A stretch of DNA of 64,000 nt from CAYJBH01 sp964370605 (GTDB lineage: Bacteria > Bacillota > Clostridia > Oscillospirales > Ruminococcaceae): positions 48,960 through 112,959 of the forward strand of contig CAYJJX010000006.1 in the NCBI GenBank assembly GCA_964370605.1, written 5' to 3'. The notes under the pieces were generated by a model. It saw nothing but the letters and a program-made list of their open reading frames with translations. It had not been told where the DNA came from and did no database searches. Within the stretch, counting starts at the first letter, position 1. The number at the start of each line of letters is the position of its first letter. The position numbers and the translations under genes are program-made. Shown in pieces: positions 44,163-53,891 of the stretch.

Positions 44163-45449
44163 CTATCTTGCCTCACTATATATCAAATTATATATACTCA
44201 ACAAGGTCTCAGCATTATCGTGCTTGCTGTGAGTTTTTTGCGCATGTTTCTTTGCCAAACGCCCAAACTCTTCGGCCGATTCTTTTCTTTGAAACATCTT
44301 AACTATCTCATCTGCCAATCTTTCGGCATCGCCGAAATCATATAGGATCCCCTCTTCCCTGTCAACTATCATGTCCGGTATTCCGCCGACCCTTGATGCT
44401 ATGCACGGCATCCCAAGCATCATCGCTTCACCGAGCGAATTAGAACTGTTTTCAATGGCAGACGGCAATACAAAAACGTTAGCGTTCAAATATGCCGACT
44501 TTATTTGTCGTTCGTCAAGAGCACCCATATATACAACATTGTCTTTCAGGTGATACCGTTTTATCAATCGATCGATATAGTCAGCGTATTCGTACATTAT
44601 ATGTGCGACAAATCTGTTATCACCGACAGGAAGATTTTCAAAAAGATTTTTTCCGGTGATGTACAACTTCACGTTGGGGTAATCACTCTTTACTATTTTA
44701 ACAGCTTTCAACAGTATGTGCAAGCCTTTTATAGGATAATGGCCTTGCGTTGCAAAAATTGTATTCGGCTCACATTCCGCATAATGCCAGCTATCATCGG
44801 TATAAAAAGCATCGCGCAATATTTCATTGCACTTAAAATAGTTAGCCGTCTTATTCACCGCCAAAACATGCTCTTTATCCCAGCCGGTGCGACCAATAAA
44901 ATTGGTTGCCATGCTTATCAATCGCTTTTCCCGCTCGCCGGCATCTGCAAACTGACCCTGTTCATATGCCACAAAACTACCACCGGTGCGAAATAGTCGT
45001 AACAAAAGGCTCTTGATCGGATTTATTTTTTCAAATCGCTTGGGTAGATCGGCATAAAAATGTTTTGCGCACATATATGCCAGTCCCTGTATCGACACCA
45101 CCGTTTTATATCCTTTTGCCGCATTGAGCATGGCAAGTGAGTGCGACATCTCTGTGCCGTGAATATGGACGATGTCCGGTGCTTTAGATTCAACCACCTT
45201 TTTCAGCGCCGCTTCTTCATCTTCACGACAACTAAGCACTATATACTCGGTATTTTCAAGTTTCACGGTTTTATCTTCGGTAACCGCACCGGAAAAAGAG
45301 ACGACCGTGAGCTCGTTGTCGGTCTTTTTCAACATTCCGACAAGTCCGCTCAACCAACCACCGGTAAAACTTTTTGTCAGACCGAGTGCATCTGCCGCCT
45401 CGGGAAGAGTGATATTAACCATCCATAATATCTTCACTTTAATCCCCAT
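44163..45449 (-). CDS. Family 4 glycosyltransferase
   Basis: 428 residues, GT-B fold. The C-terminal nucleotide-sugar site is recognisable in VFVLPSAIENSSNSLGEAMMLGMPCIAS near residue 330, with the family's conserved Glu. ATG at 45449 sits directly on the AAAGGG site, so a GTG at 45437 (VKILWMVN) may be the real start. A dispersed 50-bp element fills the gap before it. Confidence 0.9.
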   Translation of the reverse strand: MGIKVKILWMVNITLPEAADALGLTKSFTGGWLSGLVGMLKKTDNELTVVSFSGAVTEDKTVKLENTEYIVLSCREDEEAALKKVVESKAPDIVHIHGTEMSHSLAMLNAAKGYKTVVSIQGLAYMCAKHFYADLPKRFEKINPIKSLLLRLFRTGGSFVAYEQGQFADAGEREKRLISMATNFIGRTGWDKEHVLAVNKTANYFKCNEILRDAFYTDDSWHYAECEPNTIFATQGHYPIKGLHILLKAVKIVKSDYPNVKLYITGKNLFENLPVGDNRFVAHIMYEYADYIDRLIKRYHLKDNVVYMGALDERQIKSAYLNANVFVLPSAIENSSNSLGEAMMLGMPCIASRVGGIPDMIVDREEGILYDFGDAERLADEIVKMFQRKESAEEFGRLAKKHAQKTHSKHDNAETLLSIYNLIYSEAR

Positions 45450-45450
45450 C

Positions 45451-45500
45451 CCTTTCTTAAGATTTTGTCCGGTTTCGCTGCTATGTTGGGAAATTCAAAC
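45451..45500 (-). repeat. Dispersed 50-bp element, copy B
   Basis: Copy of 31976-32025 (41 of 50 identical, ungapped). Its central stem is less perfect. Like copy A, it lies within two bases of an ATG of a minus-strand gene; the other edge overlaps the last codons of the preceding glycosyltransferase gene. Confidence 0.65.
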
Positions 45501-46667
45501 TTTCCCTTTTTCAATTATCTCAAGCAACCTATCGACATCTTTGTACGCCGTCTTGTCAAGGCGTTCGAGGTTGCCTCGCACATCTTCTAACATTTCCTGT
45601 TTTGTCAGTATCATTTCAAGTTTTTCAAAAATTGCCTGTTCATCATTTTGCGCGATAAATCCGGTTTGACCCTCTTTGACCTGCTCTTCTGCCGAGCAGT
45701 AGTTGCTGACCAAGACCGGTGTTTCCAGTATCAATGCCTCCTCGACCGAGAGGGGGCGACCTTCATAATAGGATTGCAGTACAAAAAGGTCGGCATGTTT
45801 TATATAGGGATATGGATTGGTCTTTGCGCCAACCATAATCACCTGCTCTTGCACTCCTTTATCTTTAATCAATTTTTGTGTCATCGCTCGATCTTTGCCG
45901 TCGCCCACGATATACCAGCGAAAGTTATGGTGCGCATCTCGCAGTCGCGCCGAAATTGCCACCAGGCGATCCAGCGCCTTTGAAGTGTTGTCAAGCCGCG
46001 CAACGCTCACCATGTTAAAGTAGCTTTTATCGTACATACACGGCTCTTCCTGCGACATCAAGAGAATTTTGTCAACATCTAAGGTGTTTGGAAGTGCCAC
46101 GATCTCACCGCCAAAGCCGGTTAGGTTTCTTTGCAGTATTTCTTTTGTGCTGTTCGATATCGCAACAAGATAGTCAAGACCTTTATATGCAATTTCATCG
46201 ATCCGCTTGCTGTAAAGCGCCTTTTCATAGTCGGGGTGAATATATCCGAGCTTTAACTTTGCCTTGACACTGTTTGCGAGATAATACCCCACGAAACATT
46301 CTTCCCAGGCAATCACACCGTCATATTGTCGCAGGTCAAGCATCGAATATTGCAATGAGTTCAGATAGCTTTCACATTGAGAAAACTCGACGGTATAGCG
46401 TTTGTTCTTAGGAAAAATGAAATGACGCAGATAGGTCAGCATAAACAGCGGACTCGACAAAAACCGTCGCCACTTATAAAAACTGTTCATCGGCTGTTCA
46501 TTGTATATTACCGAAATATTTTCATTCGTTTCCAGTAGAAAATCACTTCGCTGAAAGAGCATTACATCGACCTTGACTCCTTTGGATGACAGGTGTTTGA
46601 GCATCGGCTGTAAGCTGGAGGTAAAACCGCCGATATCAAGACGGTTACCGATTATACAAATTTTCAT
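45495..46667 (-). CDS. Family 4 glycosyltransferase, paralogue of 48462-49661
   Basis: 390 residues, GT-B fold. ADLFVLQSYYEGRPLSVEEALIL near residue 310 contains the conserved acidic donor-binding residues. Nearly the same segments occur in the gene at 48462-49661 (GGFTSSLQPMLKHLS against GGFSSSLLPALKYLS), showing an old duplication inside the locus. It overlaps the upstream gene by 4 bases. Confidence 0.9.
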   Translation of the reverse strand: MKICIIGNRLDIGGFTSSLQPMLKHLSSKGVKVDVMLFQRSDFLLETNENISVIYNEQPMNSFYKWRRFLSSPLFMLTYLRHFIFPKNKRYTVEFSQCESYLNSLQYSMLDLRQYDGVIAWEECFVGYYLANSVKAKLKLGYIHPDYEKALYSKRIDEIAYKGLDYLVAISNSTKEILQRNLTGFGGEIVALPNTLDVDKILLMSQEEPCMYDKSYFNMVSVARLDNTSKALDRLVAISARLRDAHHNFRWYIVGDGKDRAMTQKLIKDKGVQEQVIMVGAKTNPYPYIKHADLFVLQSYYEGRPLSVEEALILETPVLVSNYCSAEEQVKEGQTGFIAQNDEQAIFEKLEMILTKQEMLEDVRGNLERLDKTAYKDVDRLLEIIEKGKV

Positions 46668-47941
46668 CTGCTGCCTTTCACCGACTTGATTGCATCGTCT
46701 ATCTTGCCTGCAACATACTGCGGTGTTGCCTCAAAAAATATCTCTTGCACCTCGTCAAAATTCATGCTCTTATCCTTACTTTGCAAAATAAAATCTTCTA
46801 ACTCCTGTGTATAGTCTGTCGCCTTATATTCTGCAAGGCTCAGCGAGAGCGGATAGCGTTCAAAATACGGTTTTGCGGTGCAATTTTGAGTTTTTTCGGT
46901 GGTGATTATCGGTTTTCCGAACGAAAAATAATCAAAAATTTTGCTCGGTGTCATGTTGGTCATACTGTTTCCGATATTGACCAGTATGTCCGCTTGTTGC
47001 ATGGTGGCATTTGCAACATCGTTTGTGACTACACCGTATGTTTTTATTTGGGTGCTGACCGAGGGGGCAATATTTTTTATTTCATCGCTGTTTGCAAGAT
47101 TGCCAACAAAGTAAAGGCGTACCTGTTTGTTGCGCTCTAACACAGGGGTAAGCGCGTCAAGAAGAAAGCGAGGATTGCGGTGATTATCCTCCAGCGTGCC
47201 GCAAAAAAGCAGATTTATGCAATCTTTGTCAAACTCAATTATTGAACTGCTTTGAGTCTCTTTTTTTGTAAGCGCAGGAAAATCCACGCTTTGCATCTTG
47301 TGCATCAAATGTTTATACGACTCATGAGCCGCATATTCTTGATATAACACCTTTGTGGTGAACATAAAATCCGATCGCTCGATGACCGCAACCTCATCGG
47401 CAATATTCTTCGTTTGGTTCTCCATCCCTACCGTCTGGTGAAGACCGTGAGGGTCGAATTGATAGTATAGCTTTATTCCGCTAAACTCATCATGTATGGC
47501 GGCATCTACCATGTCAAAAGGATAGGCAAAACCGATTATGGCATCAATTTCGTGATCTTTTAGAAATGATTTTATTATCTTGCGATAGGAGGATTTTTCG
47601 TTTTTTTGCATCACTGACATTTTGTTGTTCAAAAGTATTACCATTCCGGAAAATGGATGTTGCAACACAAACTTTCTAATTACTTCACTTCTCGGTTCAG
47701 CTTCATGTGCTTTGACAAAATCCTCTAACTTTGCTAATGCGTTTCCAAACCGTTTGCTTTTTTGCAGTCTATGCAAGGTAACATTATTACTTGCGTGTAA
47801 CAACCCGTGCGCATCGTTTGACAAACCAACAATATAACAAGCATGTCCCATATTGGCAAGGTGTTTTGCAAGTAATATCTCAATGTTTATGTTTGCAAAA
47901 TGCTCTTTTGGAAGATATCCGGCAGATAATAAAATATTCAT
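46664..47941 (-). CDS. GT-B glycosyltransferase, divergent
   Basis: 425 residues. MNILLSAGYLPKEHFANINIEILLAKHLANMG looks like the N-terminal acceptor domain of a GT-B enzyme, and the second half has LFCGTLEDNHRNPRFLLDAL and TPSKIFDYFSFGKPII, typical of the donor domain. More distant from standard GT4 members than its neighbours. Start codon overlaps the acetyltransferase stop. Confidence 0.82.
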   Translation of the reverse strand: MNILLSAGYLPKEHFANINIEILLAKHLANMGHACYIVGLSNDAHGLLHASNNVTLHRLQKSKRFGNALAKLEDFVKAHEAEPRSEVIRKFVLQHPFSGMVILLNNKMSVMQKNEKSSYRKIIKSFLKDHEIDAIIGFAYPFDMVDAAIHDEFSGIKLYYQFDPHGLHQTVGMENQTKNIADEVAVIERSDFMFTTKVLYQEYAAHESYKHLMHKMQSVDFPALTKKETQSSSIIEFDKDCINLLFCGTLEDNHRNPRFLLDALTPVLERNKQVRLYFVGNLANSDEIKNIAPSVSTQIKTYGVVTNDVANATMQQADILVNIGNSMTNMTPSKIFDYFSFGKPIITTEKTQNCTAKPYFERYPLSLSLAEYKATDYTQELEDFILQSKDKSMNFDEVQEIFFEATPQYVAGKIDDAIKSVKGSR

Positions 47942-48468
47942 TATCGCACCTTATTTTCTTTTCCACCGTACTTTTGCATCAACAATTTCTTGTGCTCAAG
48001 GATTTGTTCATCGGTAAACCTTGGTATCTGTTTGTCTTTTGAAATATATATTGTGTAGGGGGAAACATCTGTTAGCACGATTGCACCTGCCGCAATAATG
48101 CTCCCCTCACCGATGGTTACTCCTTTTGTTATCACTGCATTTATCCCTACCCAAACGTCATCCATAATTGTCACCGGCTTGTCGTTTTCCGGCAGTTTCA
48201 TGTCGTTTGTTACATTCCTCATATATTCACCAATTAGATCAATCCGGTGATCGCCTGTGATAACAGAGACATTTGGGCCAAACATAACATAGCGTCCTAT
48301 ATTAATCTCCGCTTTTGTTGCAAACATTATGCAGTTCATTCCGATCGACGTGTTGTCGCCGATCGAAATATTGCTTTCATTCGAGTATACAAAATTCGCC
48401 CCTATAAGCACATTTTCACCCCTGTGCTTGAAGTTGATTTTTTTCTCTCTCCTCAAAAAATTCAACAT
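47941..48468 (-). CDS. Hexapeptide-repeat acyltransferase (CatB/LacA-like)
   Basis: 175 residues forming a left-handed beta-helix: repeated isoleucine/glycine hexapeptides such as ISIGDNTSIGMNCI, INIGRYVMFGPNVSV and GITIGEGSIIAAGAIV-like turns. The catalytic His is probably in VITGDHRIDL near residue 75. These cytoplasmic enzymes O-acetylate sugars with acetyl-CoA. GGAAGGGG precedes the ATG; it overlaps the next upstream gene by 7 bases. Confidence 0.9.
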   Translation of the reverse strand: MLNFLRREKKINFKHRGENVLIGANFVYSNESNISIGDNTSIGMNCIMFATKAEINIGRYVMFGPNVSVITGDHRIDLIGEYMRNVTNDMKLPENDKPVTIMDDVWVGINAVITKGVTIGEGSIIAAGAIVLTDVSPYTIYISKDKQIPRFTDEQILEHKKLLMQKYGGKENKVR

Positions 48469-49661
48469 ATATCCCCTTCCTGCATTATCACCTGCAAAAG
48501 TCCATCTACATTGTTGTATCTCGATTTATCCTCTTTTTCAAGGTTTTCTTTGACCGCTTTCAGTGCCTTTTCATTATCCATGACATATATAAGTTTATCA
48601 TAGATTGAATCGTCGTCATTTTTTGCAATAAACCCTGTAACCCCGTTTGCAACTTGCTCATAAGCTGAGCCGTACTCGGTTATCAAAACCGGAACATTCA
48701 AGAACATCGCCTCCTCGACCACCATCGGCTTGCCCTCATAATAGGACTGAAGCACAAAAAGATCGGCGTTGCGGGTATAGGGGTGCGGGTTAGCCTTTGC
48801 ACCGGTGGCAATCACCCTTTCCGCAAGACCATTTTTTGAAACCTGCGCTCTGAACCACTCTTTATCCTCGCCGTCTCCGACGACATACCACCGAAAATCA
48901 TATCCGTTTGCCTCAATGCGTGCGGCAATTCTTAAAAGTCGATCCAGCGCCTTTGATTTGTTGTCAAGCCTACAAACTGTCACAATGTCAAAGTCGCTTT
49001 TGTCAAACGTTTCGATGTTTTTCTGTGAAAGCTCTGCCAAACGCTCGGTATCCAAAAGATTATATACCGTTGTCGCCCTCAAGGCATATGTTGGCATTTC
49101 TTGTTTGAATATCTCGGTCGTGGCTTTCGATACGCACACTATACTGTCAAGGTCGTTATACCCTTTTTGATCGAGCGGTTTATAAAAGTTTGCCGCTTTA
49201 TAATCAGAATGAATAAATCCGACCTTGCGTTTTGCTGAAACCTTCATCGATAAAAAATAAGACGGGAACACCTCTTCCCACGCAACCACGCAGTCGTATT
49301 CATCGAGATTGAGTCGATCAAAGGTAAGAACATTGAGATAGGCAAGGGTTTGATCCCACCGCAGCTGTCGCATCGCCTTTTTCTTGGGGTTTTTCATAAA
49401 ACTTGCGATAAAATTCCGTACATATATTGGATTTGTCGCAAAGCTAAGATACTTTATCGCCGACGATACTTTCTTGTCGTTGTAAATCACCTTTACATTT
49501 GGGTGCTCGCAAGGTTTTATATCACTTTTTTCAAACAACAAAAGATCAACCTGCACACCTTTTTGCGACAGGTATTTAAGGGCGGGCAACAGGCTGGAGC
49601 TGAATCCACCCATTGCCAGCTTATATGAGATTATACAGATTCTCAGATTAGTGATCTCCAA
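48462..49661 (-). CDS. Family 4 glycosyltransferase, paralogue of 45495-46667
   Basis: 399 residues, GT-B. ADLFVLQSYYEGKPMVVEEAMFL near residue 315 carries the donor-binding acidic motif. Strong similarity along its length to the product of 45495-46667. The assigned start is a TTG; a later start is possible because LRICIISYKL is where the conserved domain begins. It overlaps the upstream gene by 19 bases. Confidence 0.88.
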   Translation of the reverse strand: MEITNLRICIISYKLAMGGFSSSLLPALKYLSQKGVQVDLLLFEKSDIKPCEHPNVKVIYNDKKVSSAIKYLSFATNPIYVRNFIASFMKNPKKKAMRQLRWDQTLAYLNVLTFDRLNLDEYDCVVAWEEVFPSYFLSMKVSAKRKVGFIHSDYKAANFYKPLDQKGYNDLDSIVCVSKATTEIFKQEMPTYALRATTVYNLLDTERLAELSQKNIETFDKSDFDIVTVCRLDNKSKALDRLLRIAARIEANGYDFRWYVVGDGEDKEWFRAQVSKNGLAERVIATGAKANPHPYTRNADLFVLQSYYEGKPMVVEEAMFLNVPVLITEYGSAYEQVANGVTGFIAKNDDDSIYDKLIYVMDNEKALKAVKENLEKEDKSRYNNVDGLLQVIMQEGDIC

Positions 49662-50467
49662 TGTTTGAAAAGTACTCCTATCCTTATCAACGTCCGTCCG
49701 ATCGCATTTTTTTCCATCGGTCGCAGCGGTATATCGTTTGGGTGCAACACTTCGTCCTGGTCAAAGCCCCTTTCTTCGAAATCGACCGTGCGATTATTGG
49801 CTTTAAGCAGTTTCACGGCACGCTCTGTCCATCTGCCACGGTGTACCGCACCACCGTTAAACCAGTCGTATTCAAAAATCGGAGTTATCCCCTCACGGGC
49901 AACATAATATTGCCCCTTGCGCAGTCGTGATCGAATGCTTGCAAACACCTCAAAATCCCATGGCGATTCATGACTTCGCAGTAGTGCGCAAAGTTCCAAG
50001 CGACGCCAGATTCCTGCTTGTGTGTTAACCCGAAACGGAGTGTTTCTTTTTCTGCGTTCAAACTTTTCAAAGCGATTATCACCGCAATTTTCCCACAGTG
50101 TAGGCACAAATCCAAAATGGACAATGTTTTTATCGCGCTCCATCTCCTCGATGCAAAAATCAATGGTTTCAACGTCCACCTTGTCATCCAAAAAGAAGTC
50201 ATCTAACATAAACAACACATATTCGGTGTCGATCTGTTCGAGATGATATTTAAGCCGTGACGACCATGTGTGCGGTTTTGGGCTGTTGGTTTTGCCGAGT
50301 GTCTCAATGTTCAAGCCATCGTAGGCAAAGCTCTTGCTCTCGGTGTTCAGCACTATCTTCGCTCGGTCGATCCCCTCCCAGTTTTTTGAAAGAAAGAAGA
50401 AAAAATGTTCCCAAAGATCCTCATACGCATCACAGCTTGAAACCAAAACAGTATATTTACCGTTCAT
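49643..50467 (-). CDS. GT-A-like glycosyltransferase, family not recognised
   Basis: 274 residues. VLFMLDDFFLDDKVD near residue 85 resembles the strand and DxD-like acidic motif of GT-A enzymes, and GKYTVLVSSCDAY fits the first strand. It lacks the usual GT2 opening. Arg/Trp-rich C-terminal segments may contact the acceptor. Position between glycosyltransferase genes supports a role in glycan assembly. GAGGGG precedes the ATG. Confidence 0.65.
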   Translation of the reverse strand: MNGKYTVLVSSCDAYEDLWEHFFFFLSKNWEGIDRAKIVLNTESKSFAYDGLNIETLGKTNSPKPHTWSSRLKYHLEQIDTEYVLFMLDDFFLDDKVDVETIDFCIEEMERDKNIVHFGFVPTLWENCGDNRFEKFERRKRNTPFRVNTQAGIWRRLELCALLRSHESPWDFEVFASIRSRLRKGQYYVAREGITPIFEYDWFNGGAVHRGRWTERAVKLLKANNRTVDFEERGFDQDEVLHPNDIPLRPMEKNAIGRTLIRIGVLFKHWRSLI

Positions 50468-50474
50468 TTTTATT

Positions 50475-51488
50475 CTATCCCCTCTTTTCTTTACTGCAAA
50501 AACTCGTGAGAAGTGTGACCAAACGAAAAGCCTTTAGCCGTATGAAAATCAGCACCACCCTTGCCATAAACGGCCTATCCTTTGCGTAGACAGATATGTG
50601 CCGCTTGTCCGGCAGCTTGTCGTAAAGAAAATGAAGGTTTTGCACCTTTTCGCCGCTATCCATGTCGCTAAGCAGGGTCTCGAGCATCAGCGAGCAAATT
50701 GTATTATGACGAAACATCGTGATGGCGGGTGAGATATAACCGTTTTCCTTTGCACAGCGCTCCAGCACCGGAAAAAGCGCAAGATAACCGTCTCGCTTTT
50801 TGACGGAATATCGCTGGGTGATAGACTGATTGTTTGTCCGGTAACAGTAATAATCGTTACCACGCAGTACCAGCGCCTTTTTACATCGTGACAGATACAT
50901 TATATTATATACGAGATCTTCCCCTATGACAAGTGAATTTTTTGCTTGTCGCACCGCCTCTTTCGCAATATCGGCTCGATATATCTTGTTCCATCTTGAC
51001 GGTGTCAAGGGTAACAGCATCGCTTCGCTCTCAAAAAATGGGCGCAAAAGCCGCCGACTTATGTCGTCGATCAAAACCTCCTCGTCCGAAGAATACACTT
51101 CTGTGCGTTTCACGCCGTCAATCAATGTTCCGCACTGGACAAGATCGACCCTTTTTGTCTCTATCTCTCGATAAAGCACCTCAAACATTTCAGGCAAAAT
51201 CCAGTCATCCGCATCGACAAAACAAAGGTATTCACCTTTTGCAAGGTCTACCGCATTTACGATGCTCTGCTCAACGCCGACATTGGACTGGTCGATAAAG
51301 ACTATTCTTGCGTCCTGCCCTGCATATTCTTGGCAGATGGATTTTGTTGTATCGGTGCTCCCGTCGTTAATGAGTATCAGCTCAAATTCCGCAAACGACT
51401 GAGCCAAAATTGAGTCGATACATTGATTCAGGTATCGCTCGGCGTTATAGGCGGGCACTATCACAGATATTTTAACCACCGCTAACAC
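50475..51488 (-). CDS. Family 2 glycosyltransferase
   Basis: 337 residues. ISVIVPAYNAERYLNQCIDS, LILINDGSTD and YLCFVDADDWI are canonical GT2 motifs, with the DxD-type metal site. The first codon is a GTG at 51488 or, with better spacing from a GGGG site, the GTG at 51479. It overlaps the upstream gene by 7 bases. Confidence 0.92.
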   Translation of the reverse strand: MLAVVKISVIVPAYNAERYLNQCIDSILAQSFAEFELILINDGSTDTTKSICQEYAGQDARIVFIDQSNVGVEQSIVNAVDLAKGEYLCFVDADDWILPEMFEVLYREIETKRVDLVQCGTLIDGVKRTEVYSSDEEVLIDDISRRLLRPFFESEAMLLPLTPSRWNKIYRADIAKEAVRQAKNSLVIGEDLVYNIMYLSRCKKALVLRGNDYYCYRTNNQSITQRYSVKKRDGYLALFPVLERCAKENGYISPAITMFRHNTICSLMLETLLSDMDSGEKVQNLHFLYDKLPDKRHISVYAKDRPFMARVVLIFIRLKAFRLVTLLTSFCSKEKRG

Positions 51489-52639
51489 CCCATTATCTCG
51501 GTCAGCTCGAGACGATATCTTTCGGTATCAAACATCGCCGCCCTTGCTGCCGCTTTTTCTATACAGGAATTATACAGCGTCTCATTCGAAAGGAGCATCT
51601 CGACTGCGTTTGCCATGAGTTTTGCCTTGCGCTCTTGTTCTTCGCGTGAATCGTTTGCAAAGGACGGCTCACAAAGAATTCCACACTCACATGCCTCAAT
51701 CTCTTTTGTCACCGCCGAGAGATCACTGCCGGGTGATACATTTTCCCGCACACCGACCTTGCAGTCGGTGGCAACGATTGCGGTTTTGCAGATCATCGCC
51801 TCGATTATGGTATTGCCGAACCCTTCTACCATAGACGGATTTAGCATTATATCAGATTTTGCAAGATATTTATACGGATTGGTGGAGGATTCGATAAAGT
51901 TCACACTGTCGGACAGTCCTGCTTCGGTGCACAGTGCCTGCAAACGAGCCTTGTCATCTCCGTCGCCCAAAATATTCAGCACCGCACCGTGATGTGACTT
52001 GTTTATATGCTTCATCGCCTTTATCGCAAGCTCAAAGTTTTTCTCGAGTACAATTCGACCGTAACAAAACAATTTTGGCGAGCCTTTCAGCTCGTCACAA
52101 TTCTCTTTTGATAGCTTTTCGATATTTGAAACATCGAAAGGGTTATACAAAACTTTAACCTTTTCGGCAAGACCGATCGCCTTTGTCAAATCCTGTGCAA
52201 GCGCCTTTGACACGCAGATTATGCTGTCGCTCCTGCTGAAAATCATCTTATCCAAAAACCGTGCAACGGCATTTCTCGGCAGGTCGGTATAACCGTGTAG
52301 CGAGGAAATGCAACCTTCCTTTTTCCGTGTCAGTGCGCCGGTGATACTCGCCACCTTTCCGAACGAGATCACACAGTCAAAGTCTTTGCCTTTTTTGTAG
52401 TTTTTTATCAGCCTGTTTCGCAGTAACATTGTTTTTAGCTGAACAAACGGATTGAGGGAAAACGGTGTGTCAAGACAGGCGGTTGTGATATTGTTTTCAA
52501 TTTTATATTCCACGTCACTGCGATAAAAATAAACCAACGACACATTGTAGTCACGGCTGAGAACCTCTGCCGTTGTGACTGCCACCTTTTCCAAACCGCC
52601 GATTGATATACAGGGCACAAGCAGCAAAACGTTTTTCAT
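51482..52639 (-). CDS. Family 4 glycosyltransferase
   Basis: About 385 residues from the ATG at 52639 (GAGGAAC upstream; a TTG at 52657 is the longer alternative). VLLLVPCISIGGLEKV is a classic GT4 N-terminus, and DIMLNPSMVEGFGNTIIEAM near residue 285 the donor site. Together with the next genes it begins the glycosyltransferase part of the locus. Confidence 0.92.
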   Translation of the reverse strand: MKNVLLLVPCISIGGLEKVAVTTAEVLSRDYNVSLVYFYRSDVEYKIENNITTACLDTPFSLNPFVQLKTMLLRNRLIKNYKKGKDFDCVISFGKVASITGALTRKKEGCISSLHGYTDLPRNAVARFLDKMIFSRSDSIICVSKALAQDLTKAIGLAEKVKVLYNPFDVSNIEKLSKENCDELKGSPKLFCYGRIVLEKNFELAIKAMKHINKSHHGAVLNILGDGDDKARLQALCTEAGLSDSVNFIESSTNPYKYLAKSDIMLNPSMVEGFGNTIIEAMICKTAIVATDCKVGVRENVSPGSDLSAVTKEIEACECGILCEPSFANDSREEQERKAKLMANAVEMLLSNETLYNSCIEKAAARAAMFDTERYRLELTEIMGC

Positions 52640-52690
52640 CTTTTGTTTGTTCCTCAAAATACTTCTTTTAAACTCATATCAAAATCAGAT

Positions 52691-53848
52691 TTATTGCTCC
52701 GGCTCGTCGGTGATTTTCAGCCCCTTTTTATTGAGTGCATAGTTGATGGCATCGCTCGTCAGGCGGTAGAGCACCGCAAAAAGCGGAACACCGATTATCA
52801 TGCCCACAATTCCGAACAGTCCACTTCCCACGACGATTGCGACCAGCACCCACATGGCGGAAAGTCCGGTGGAATCGCCGAGGATGTACGGCCCGAGGAT
52901 ATTGCCGTCAAACTGTTGCAGTGCCAGCACAAATATTGCAAACCAGAGGGCATCCCATGGGTTTACGATGAACAGAATGAATATACTCGGCACTGCTCCG
53001 ATAATAGGGCCAAAAAAGGGGATAAAGTTAGTGACACCGATAACTACACTGATGAGCGGCGTATAAGGCAGACCGAGAATGGTCATGCCGATAAAACACA
53101 TCATTCCGATAATCAGACTGTCCAGTGTCTTTCCGATGACAAAGCCGGAAAAGACCTTGTTTGAGTGGGAAAGCACCGAAAGCACGCCTGCGACCTTTTC
53201 GGTCGGCATTGTTGCATAAAGCAGTTTTCGTGCCTGCACAATTAAGCGCTGTTTGTCGAAGAGCATGTATATCGAGACAATGACGGTCATCAAGGTATTG
53301 ACAACACCACTGCCGATCTGGAATGAATAATCCACAAGCTGTGGCAAAAATTCGGTGATTAGTGCGGTGAAATATGCGACTAATTCTGAATCTTCCTCAA
53401 AAAAACTGGTCAGCACTCCATCGGCGAGCGACAGCTGATTTTCCAGTGTTTCGGCGATAGAATAAAGATTGCCAAGATAGGTTGGAAGCGTGTTAAAAAG
53501 GTTTACAAAGCTGAGTGCAACCTGCGGAATGACCATCGCAACGAGCAGACCCAAAACCAAAAAAGCGATAAGATATGTGAAGGTAATGGAGAGTGCTTGA
53601 CGAAACTTAATTCGCTTTTTTATTATGCGTGAAAGACGTCTATCAAACCACTTGACGGAGGGGTTGAGCAAAAAGGCGATGGCAAAGGCATATATGAACG
53701 GCGAGATAGTAGACAGCGCCAAATCAAGCCAATTTAGCACCGGTGTGAGATTTTGAAGCATCACATAAAATCCAACCCCCAAAAACACGATGATCAGTGC
53801 CGACAAAGTTTCGGGGCTGGTCAGCCGCTCCCATAGTTTATTTCTCAT
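52691..53848 (-). CDS. AI-2E family transporter
   Basis: 385 residues with about eight membrane helices. LPYTPLISVVIGVTNFIPFFGPIIGAVPS near residue 255 is the hallmark of the AI-2E/PerM family. Members export diverse substrates or act as ion antiporters; the name does not prove autoinducer export. It stands between prmC and the glycosyltransferases with short gaps of 33-43 bases. Confidence 0.92.
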   Translation of the reverse strand: MRNKLWERLTSPETLSALIIVFLGVGFYVMLQNLTPVLNWLDLALSTISPFIYAFAIAFLLNPSVKWFDRRLSRIIKKRIKFRQALSITFTYLIAFLVLGLLVAMVIPQVALSFVNLFNTLPTYLGNLYSIAETLENQLSLADGVLTSFFEEDSELVAYFTALITEFLPQLVDYSFQIGSGVVNTLMTVIVSIYMLFDKQRLIVQARKLLYATMPTEKVAGVLSVLSHSNKVFSGFVIGKTLDSLIIGMMCFIGMTILGLPYTPLISVVIGVTNFIPFFGPIIGAVPSIFILFIVNPWDALWFAIFVLALQQFDGNILGPYILGDSTGLSAMWVLVAIVVGSGLFGIVGMIIGVPLFAVLYRLTSDAINYALNKKGLKITDEPEQ

Positions 53849-53891
53849 CCGCTCTTCCTTTCAAAATTCGCACGACAAAACCGTCCGGCAT

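Noticed and set aside
44641..45449. Lateral-transfer boundary inside the glycosyltransferase run by base composition
   Set aside because: Genes beyond 45 kb look slightly richer in GC than those at 38-44 kb, but I could not compute it and the gradient is gradual.
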